Origin: Candidatus Pelagibacter sp.
Lineage (GTDB): Bacteria; Pseudomonadota; Alphaproteobacteria; Pelagibacterales; Pelagibacteraceae
Assembly (NCBI GenBank): GCA_013204495.1
Contig: JABMNQ010000004.1
Span: forward strand, 1 to 9,817
Reading direction: 5' to 3'
Length of the DNA: 9,817 bases
This document shows, piece by piece, positions 5,683 through 9,817 of the stretch. The position numbers and the translations under genes are program-made. The stretch's first letter is position 1, and every line of letters starts with the position of its first letter. Below the pieces are notes generated by a model that searched no databases, was not told the origin of the DNA, and worked only from the letters and a program-made list of their open reading frames with translations.

Positions 5683-7083
5683 ATGACTGATCAATTAGGT
5701 GCTCTTACAACTATATTCACAGAATTTTATTACTGGGTAACAGTAGTAATGATGTTTTTAATTCATGTCGGGTTCTGTGTTTATGAGGTCGGAGTATCAC
5801 GTTACAAACATCACCAGCATACCTTAATGAAAAACACTTTAGTGATACCGTTAGTAACGGTCACGTGGTTTTTCTTTGGTTGGTGGATTTACTGGGCGTT
5901 CCCAACAGGACCGGGAATAGCACCTTCAATAATGAATGATAGTGCCGCACTAATTATTGATGAGACTAAATTCAGTGCGAAATGGTATTTGGCTAACTCT
6001 GAATTTATGGCAGTCAACTTAGGTGACCGTATAAGTGGAGTATTCTGGGCTGCATTCTTACTATTTTCATGGACAGCTGCTTCAATTGTTTCTGGAGCAC
6101 TCATTGAAAGAATTACAACTTTTGCATTTGGAATTTTAGCAATTGCAATAGGTTCGTTTTTCTGGGTAATTGATGCTGCTTGGGGATGGCACTTTGATGG
6201 ATGGATGCTCAAAATTTTAGGTTACCATGACGCTTATGCATCAGGAGTAATTCACGCAATTGCGGGTGGATTTGCTTTAGGTGTTCTAATTGTTTTAGGA
6301 CCTAGAATTGGAAAATTCTCATCAAGTGGTGAGCCAAGAAATATAGGACCAAGAAACCCATGGCTAGTTACTGTTGGATTATTTTTAATCTATACTGGCT
6401 TCTGGGGATTTTATGCGGCATGTAATATACCGATATTTGATCTTGGACCTGAGTATGGAATGGAAGGCGTAACATACTGGACGGCAACAAACATCTATGT
6501 AACACCCACTACACTCAGTGGTATAACCTTTAACTTCCTGATGTCATTATCAGGCGGATTATTGGCTGGATACGTGGTCGCCAAAGGTGATCCTTTCTGG
6601 ACCTACTCAAGTGGACTGGCAGGAGTTATATGTGCATCAGCAGGTAATGATTTGTATCACCCGATACAAGCGATGTTGATTGGTGCAATCGGTGTTGTCA
6701 TTGCATATAAAATGCATTTTTGGGTTGAACGTAAGTTCAAAATCGATGATGCAGTTGGTGCGGTTGCAGTACATGGTTATGCTGGCTTTGCTGGACTTGT
6801 AATTTGTGGATTTGTTTTAAATGGCTATCCTTCATCTGGATACAATGTTGGAGCTATGTGGGACGGATCAACTTATGCATCTATCAATCCACTAGGGCAA
6901 TTTCTAGGAGCAATTATAATGTTCGGAGTTCTTGGAATGCTACCAGGCTATGTCATAGCTAAAATACTAAACGGAATGGGTAAATTGAGAATCCCACGTG
7001 AAGTAGAAATAGCTGGACTGGACTATAAAATAATGGAGGACGATAGAGATGCTGAAAAAGCGATCGCCTCTTTAACTAGGTAA
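5683..7083 (+). CDS. amt: Ammonium transporter, Amt family (divergent)
   Basis: 466 residues, with about eleven hydrophobic segments beginning near residue 13, an inner-membrane channel passing ammonium/ammonia. Aligned by eye to E. coli AmtB, the two pore histidines are kept as His191 (GVIHAIAGG) and His364 (AVHGYAGFAG), the structural Asp as Asp183, and the phenylalanine gate as Phe128 (LLFSWTAAS before SGALIERI) and Phe243 (WGFYAAC). The Ser219 position of the outer binding site appears to be Cys247, and the family signature D-F-A-G-G is altered to DAYASG. A loop with GPEYGMEGVTYW (about 255-266) and one near NGYPSSGYNVGAMWDGS look atypical. The cytoplasmic tail GLDYKIMEDDRDAEKA lacks the HGE.AY motif usual in PII-docking Amt proteins. 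It follows a 125-base gap with a candidate promoter, and a small membrane protein follows within 12 bases. Transport of methylammonium cannot be excluded. Confidence 0.92.
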   Translation: MTDQLGALTTIFTEFYYWVTVVMMFLIHVGFCVYEVGVSRYKHHQHTLMKNTLVIPLVTVTWFFFGWWIYWAFPTGPGIAPSIMNDSAALIIDETKFSAKWYLANSEFMAVNLGDRISGVFWAAFLLFSWTAASIVSGALIERITTFAFGILAIAIGSFFWVIDAAWGWHFDGWMLKILGYHDAYASGVIHAIAGGFALGVLIVLGPRIGKFSSSGEPRNIGPRNPWLVTVGLFLIYTGFWGFYAACNIPIFDLGPEYGMEGVTYWTATNIYVTPTTLSGITFNFLMSLSGGLLAGYVVAKGDPFWTYSSGLAGVICASAGNDLYHPIQAMLIGAIGVVIAYKMHFWVERKFKIDDAVGAVAVHGYAGFAGLVICGFVLNGYPSSGYNVGAMWDGSTYASINPLGQFLGAIIMFGVLGMLPGYVIAKILNGMGKLRIPREVEIAGLDYKIMEDDRDAEKAIASLTR

Positions 7084-7089
7084 AGGAGG
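7083..7089 (+). promoter_or_regulatory. Near-perfect Shine-Dalgarno of the 74-residue membrane protein
   Basis: AAGGAGG begins in the last base of the transporter's stop codon and lies six bases before the ATG at 7096. It is the strongest site in the window and argues that the small downstream frame is translated. Confidence 0.75.
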
Positions 7090-7095
7090 AAAAAT

Positions 7096-7320
7096 ATGGC
7101 TACAGTTACAAACTGGATAGATCATTTAAGTGCTAAAGAGGTTGTCGGAGCAGTTTATCCGGGGGCTGGATCCACTGAAACTTTACTGGTTTTGCTTGGT
7201 TTAGTTTTTTGGATTGGATGGCATTACCTTACAGCTAAATCTGAAAGTGAAAAACTTTCAAGATTAGCTAGTAAAAGGCATGGTGCCAATGATCATAAAA
7301 GTAATATTACCAATTGGTAA
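7096..7320 (+). CDS. Small single-pass membrane protein co-transcribed with amt, unknown function
   Basis: 74 residues, not recognised. One hydrophobic stretch at about 28-47 (ETLLVLLGLVFWIGWHYLTA) fits a single transmembrane helix, flanked by a 27-residue N-terminal part and a basic, hydrophilic C-terminal part with KSESEKLSRLASKRHG. Basic residues after the helix suggest a cytoplasmic C-terminus. It starts 12 bases after the ammonium transporter with a near-perfect ribosome site, and a strong terminator follows, so the two form the end of one transcript. A role as a small partner or regulator of the channel is inference from position only. No signal peptidase site or enzymatic motif is visible. 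Confidence 0.78.
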   Translation: MATVTNWIDHLSAKEVVGAVYPGAGSTETLLVLLGLVFWIGWHYLTAKSESEKLSRLASKRHGANDHKSNITNW

Positions 7321-7335
7321 TATAAATTAAAATTT

Positions 7336-7367
7336 GGGCGCTACTTTATTGTGGCGCCCTTTTTTTT
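7336..7367 (+). terminator. Rho-independent terminator after amt and the small membrane protein
   Basis: GGGCGCTAC (7336-7344) pairs with GTGGCGCCC (7351-7359) in a 9-bp stem with one T-G wobble and a six-base loop, followed at once by eight T's (7360-7367). It stands out as GC-rich in AT-rich surroundings. It lies 15 bases after the small protein's stop and separates the transporter transcript from cassette 2. Confidence 0.92.
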
Positions 7368-7375
7368 AGAATTTA

Positions 7376-7381
7376 TATAAT
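7376..7381 (+). promoter_or_regulatory. Consensus -10 hexamer TATAAT just after the terminator
   Basis: A perfect TATAAT ends one base before the ATG at 7383. The place for a -35 box with 17-base spacing falls in the terminator stem (GGCGCC) and does not match. If used, transcription would begin inside the 49-codon frame, making that stretch a leader for cassette 2 or favouring its internal Met13 start at 7419. AT-rich sequence makes chance TATAAT likely. Confidence 0.3.
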
Positions 7382-7382
7382 T

Positions 7383-7532
7383 ATGGAAAATAATAACGAA
7401 AATCAAAGACCTTCAAGAATGAGAGGAGTTGCCTTTCCTAAAGCTAAGTATGGAGCGATAGCAGCTATCATAATAATTGTAATAGTTAATATACTTTATT
7501 ATAAAGATACCTTATTAACTTTAATTAAATAA
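7383..7532 (+). CDS. Possible 49-residue membrane microprotein upstream of cassette 2
   Basis: The frame runs from ATG at 7383 to TAA at 7530-7532. The product starts MENNNENQRPSRMRG, continues FPKAKYG, has a hydrophobic helix of about 17 residues (24-40, with the run AAIIIIVIVNIL), and ends YYKDTLLTLIK. A polar, basic N-terminus before one hydrophobic helix and a short tail is typical of small inner-membrane proteins with the N-terminus inside. It ends four bases before the ATG of cassette 2 subunit A, so it may be its first gene. There is no recognisable Shine-Dalgarno, and the start is only 15 bases from the terminator. An internal Met13 (7419) is an alternative start. No family is recognised; it could be an untranslated leader. 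Confidence 0.5.
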   Translation: MENNNENQRPSRMRGVAFPKAKYGAIAAIIIIVIVNILYYKDTLLTLIK

Positions 7533-7536
7533 TTAT

Positions 7537-8415
7537 ATGTGCGGAATAGTAGGAATTTATCTTAAAACAAAAAGATATGAAAAACATCTGGGTAAATTTT
7601 TATCTGGAATGTTAGATGGTATGGCTACTAGAGGTCCGGATAGTGCTGGATTTGCAATTTATACAAAAGAAAATAAAAATAAATTTAAATATTCTATTTG
7701 CTTAAATCAATTAACAGATAAAGAGTTTAAAAAAAAAATATCTAAATTTTTAAAGAAAATATCACTTAAAACTTTTTCAGATCATGTGGTTATGGAAACA
7801 GATGAAAAACCCAAAAAAGTACTAGAAATTCTAGACAGTAAAATAAAAGAAGTTTCTCTAGTAGGTTATGGGAAAAGTATTAATATTTTTAAACAAACAG
7901 GTAATCCAAGAGATGTGGTTAGAAATTTTAAATTATCTTCATTTTCAGGAACTCATGCAATTGGACACACTAGAATGGCAACAGAAAGTGCAATTACAAC
8001 ACAAGGATCTCACCCCTACTCTACATCTGAGGATGAATGTTTAGTTCACAACGGATCACTTTCAAACCACAATAACATTCGAAGATCTTTAAAAAAAGAA
8101 GGTCAAAAATTTAATTCGGAAAATGATACCGAAGTTGCAGCTGGTTACATTTCAAATCAAATTTCCAAAGGAGAAAGTTTAGAAAAAACTCTTAAGAATA
8201 GTCTAAAAGATTTAGACGGCTTCTATACCTTTATAGCTGGTACCAAAGACGGTTTTGCACTTTTAAGAGATGAAATAGCTTGTAAGCCTGCAGTTGTTGC
8301 GGAAACAAAAGATTATGTTGCTGTTGCTTCTGAATTTCAATGCATGTCTCATTTACCAAATGTTAATACTGCTAAAATTTTTGAACCAAAACCTGGTATC
8401 GTTTATCATTGGTAA
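7537..8415 (+). CDS. Cassette 2 subunit A: class II glutamine amidotransferase, MgsA/GlxB type
   Basis: 292 residues, paralogous to the subunit at 1951-2895 with the same motif order. MCGIVGIY places the nucleophile at Cys2; then come RGPDSAGF (32-39, the canonical form, unlike RGED in cassette 1), GTHAIGHTRMATE (138-150), HNGSLSNH (171-178) and ENDTEV (195-200). It is expected to hydrolyse glutamine, or a gamma-glutamyl amide, for the neighbouring synthase subunit, as MgsA/GlxB proteins do. Residues about 45-105 are very Lys-rich and much diverged from cassette 1, where a longer segment occupies this place. The start is set by the catalytic Cys. The upstream sequence has no Shine-Dalgarno, so translation may be coupled to the 49-codon frame ending four bases before it. 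The next gene starts three bases after the stop. Confidence 0.87.
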   Translation: MCGIVGIYLKTKRYEKHLGKFLSGMLDGMATRGPDSAGFAIYTKENKNKFKYSICLNQLTDKEFKKKISKFLKKISLKTFSDHVVMETDEKPKKVLEILDSKIKEVSLVGYGKSINIFKQTGNPRDVVRNFKLSSFSGTHAIGHTRMATESAITTQGSHPYSTSEDECLVHNGSLSNHNNIRRSLKKEGQKFNSENDTEVAAGYISNQISKGESLEKTLKNSLKDLDGFYTFIAGTKDGFALLRDEIACKPAVVAETKDYVAVASEFQCMSHLPNVNTAKIFEPKPGIVYHW

Positions 8416-8418
8416 ATT

Positions 8419-9099
8419 ATGAATTTAGATCTAAATAAAAAAAAACTAAGAGAAATTAATCAACTTCTGCAAAATGTAGGTAAAGAGAAAAATAACAGAA
8501 GTTTTCAAATTTTAAACCCTCAAGGTCAACACGCTATTTGTGCAGGTTTAAAAGATGATATTGAAGTTTCAATAAAAGGACATACTGGCTATTATTGCGC
8601 AGGAATGAACCAAAATGCATCTATTACCGTACACGGAAACGTAGGAACGGGAGTAGCTGAAAATATGATGTCTGGTAAAGTTATTGTTAAAGGCAATGCT
8701 TCTCAGTCTGCTGGCGCAACTGGTCATGGAGGTTCTTTAATTATTGAGGGTGACGCTAGTTCAAGATGCGGAATCTCAATGAAGGGAATTAATATTATAG
8801 TAAAGGGATCTGTTGGCCATATGTCTGCATTTATGGCCCAAAAAGGTAATTTAATTATATTAGGAGATGCTGATGCTGATTTAGGAGACTCAATTTATGA
8901 GGCTAAAATATTTATTAAAGGCAAAGTTAAGAGTTTAGGTGCTGATTGTATTGAAAAAAAAATGGATGACAAGAATATAGAAGAATTAAATAAAATTTTT
9001 AAAGATTTAAACATATCTGAAGATGCAAAGAAATTTAAAAGATATGGGTCTGCAAGAAATTTATATAATTTTAAAATTGATAATGTGAGCTCATATTAG
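8419..9099 (+). CDS. Cassette 2 subunit B: GXGXG beta-helix protein, MgsB/GlxC type
   Basis: 226 residues, paralogous to the protein at 2883-3737. After ILNPQGQHAICAGL (compare VIKNPQGKHSLGVGI in cassette 1) comes a series of glycine-rich turns: GHTGYYCAGMNQ, GNVGTGVAENMMSGK, GNASQSAGATGHGG, GDASSRCGISMKG, GSVGHMSAFMAQKG, GDADADLGDSIYEA, GKVKSLGAD. Its role is the beta-helix scaffold of a split glutamate synthase-type enzyme. It lacks the roughly 50-60-residue N-terminal extension of the cassette 1 copy, and its C-terminus (after about 180) is basic and unrelated by eye. It begins three bases after subunit A with no clear ribosome site, suggesting re-initiation. Subunit C begins two bases after its stop. 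Confidence 0.87.
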   Translation: MNLDLNKKKLREINQLLQNVGKEKNNRSFQILNPQGQHAICAGLKDDIEVSIKGHTGYYCAGMNQNASITVHGNVGTGVAENMMSGKVIVKGNASQSAGATGHGGSLIIEGDASSRCGISMKGINIIVKGSVGHMSAFMAQKGNLIILGDADADLGDSIYEAKIFIKGKVKSLGADCIEKKMDDKNIEELNKIFKDLNISEDAKKFKRYGSARNLYNFKIDNVSSY

Positions 9100-9101
9100 T
9101 T

Positions 9102-9817
9102 ATGAAAAAAGATTTAAAAGAATTTAAAACATTTCCAACTTCAACAATTAAAGAAATTCAAAGAGCTGCTAAAGAAGGAATTTATCAAATTAGAGGATTG
9201 GGTGCTAAAAGAAAAGTGCCTGATTTTGATGATTTGGTATTTTTAGGTGCATCAATGTCTAGGTATCCACTAGAGGGTTACAGGGAAAAATGTAATACAT
9301 CAGTAATATTAGGAGATCGTTTCGCAAAAAAACCTATCAAATTAGATATACCCATTACAATTGCCGGAATGAGTTTTGGTGCCTTAGGTGCTAATGCAAA
9401 AGAAGCTTTGGGCAGAGGTGCATCTGCTATGGGCACTTCAACTACTACCGGTGATGGTGGTATGACAAAAGAAGAAAGAGAATCTTCAAAGTATTTAGTT
9501 TATCAACTGTTGCCTTCTCGATATGGCATGAATCCTGAAGATTTAAGAAAAGCAGATGCTATAGAAATTGTGGTTGGCCAAGGTGCAAAGCCAGGTGGTG
9601 GTGGAATGCTTTTAGGACAAAAAATCAACAAAAGAGTTGCTGGTATGAGGACTTTACCAGAGGGTATTGATCAAAGAAGTGCGTGTAGACATCCTGATTG
9701 GACAGGACCAGATGATTTGGCAATAAAAATCCAGGAACTTAGAGAAATTACTAATTGGGAAAAACCTATTTATATTAAAGTTGGAGCTGCCCGTCCTTAT
9801 TATGACACAACTCTTGC
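9102..9817 (+). CDS. Cassette 2 subunit C: FMN glutamate synthase domain, MgsC/GlxD type, 3'-truncated by window
   Basis: Open from ATG at 9102 to the right edge: 238 codons, about half the expected length. Motifs: RGLGAKRKVPDFDDLVFL, GMSFGALGANAKEALGRG (89-106), TTTGDGGMTKEE, LPSRYGM, VVGQGAKPGGGGMLLGQK (158-175, Lys163), LPEGIDQRSACRHPDWTGP (185-203) and KVGAARPYYD. It aligns residue for residue with the cassette 1 subunit from its QLGRYRMRGMALMKKIPTFDDLVFLPG region on, but lacks the first roughly 30-residue Lys-rich tail. The glycine loop keeps AKPG as in ordinary glutamate synthase, where cassette 1 has QKVG. This form is close to what I recall of proteobacterial MgsC/GlxD-type proteins. 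The C-terminal FMN phosphate loop and Fe-S cysteines lie beyond the window. No strong Shine-Dalgarno (only GTGAG at 9085-9089). Confidence 0.87.
   Translation, partial: MKKDLKEFKTFPTSTIKEIQRAAKEGIYQIRGLGAKRKVPDFDDLVFLGASMSRYPLEGYREKCNTSVILGDRFAKKPIKLDIPITIAGMSFGALGANAKEALGRGASAMGTSTTTGDGGMTKEERESSKYLVYQLLPSRYGMNPEDLRKADAIEIVVGQGAKPGGGGMLLGQKINKRVAGMRTLPEGIDQRSACRHPDWTGPDDLAIKIQELREITNWEKPIYIKVGAARPYYDTTL

Noticed and set aside
5889..6212. Minus-strand frame of 107 codons inside amt
   Set aside because: Antisense to conserved membrane segments, no ribosome site or family match.
1..9817. Insertion sequences, tRNA/rRNA genes, CRISPR arrays, phage genes
   Set aside because: No transposase, terminal inverted repeats, cloverleaf, rRNA-like or array structure was seen; the window is a continuous metabolic locus.

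Overview
The window is AT-rich and gene-dense. All genes run on the + strand, intergenic gaps are short, and starts and stops are often coupled. Base composition, tight packing and gene content (split glutamate synthase-like subunits, a glutamine synthetase-family enzyme and a divergent ammonium channel with no PII-type docking tail) suggest a streamlined marine alphaproteobacterium of the SAR11/Pelagibacter type. That assignment is inference; no rRNA or other phylogenetic marker is present.

Layout: (1) 1-381, the 3' end of a FAD-dependent DAO-family oxidoreductase. (2) 455-5557, a probable operon: a glutamine synthetase-family ligase, then cassette 1, a three-gene split glutamate synthase (class II amidotransferase, GXGXG beta-helix, FMN/Fe-S synthase domain), then a 132-residue protein of unknown function. 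(3) 5683-7320, an ammonium transporter and a 74-residue single-pass membrane protein, closed by a strong rho-independent terminator at 7336-7367. (4) 7383-7532, a 49-codon membrane microprotein ORF. (5) 7537-9817, cassette 2: a second, clearly diverged copy of the same three-gene module in the same order, running off the right edge.

Functional reading: the three-subunit module is the architecture of N-methylglutamate synthase (MgsABC) and of GlxBCD, not of housekeeping GltB, which is one long chain. A glutamine synthetase-family enzyme can make glutamine or a gamma-glutamyl-alkylamide. An MgsABC-type complex can pass the amine to a 2-oxo acid, and a flavin oxidoreductase could oxidise the secondary amine. 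With the ammonium channel, this looks like a locus for capturing ammonium and/or small organic amines. Which substrate each cassette uses cannot be read from the sequence.

The most notable points are two paralogous cassettes side by side with different residues in the FMN-domain glycine loop; strong Shine-Dalgarno sites throughout cassette 1 and none in cassette 2; a ligase longer than the usual GmaS/GlnT proteins; apparent loss of PII/adenylylation-type control elements; and three small unrecognised proteins embedded in the locus.
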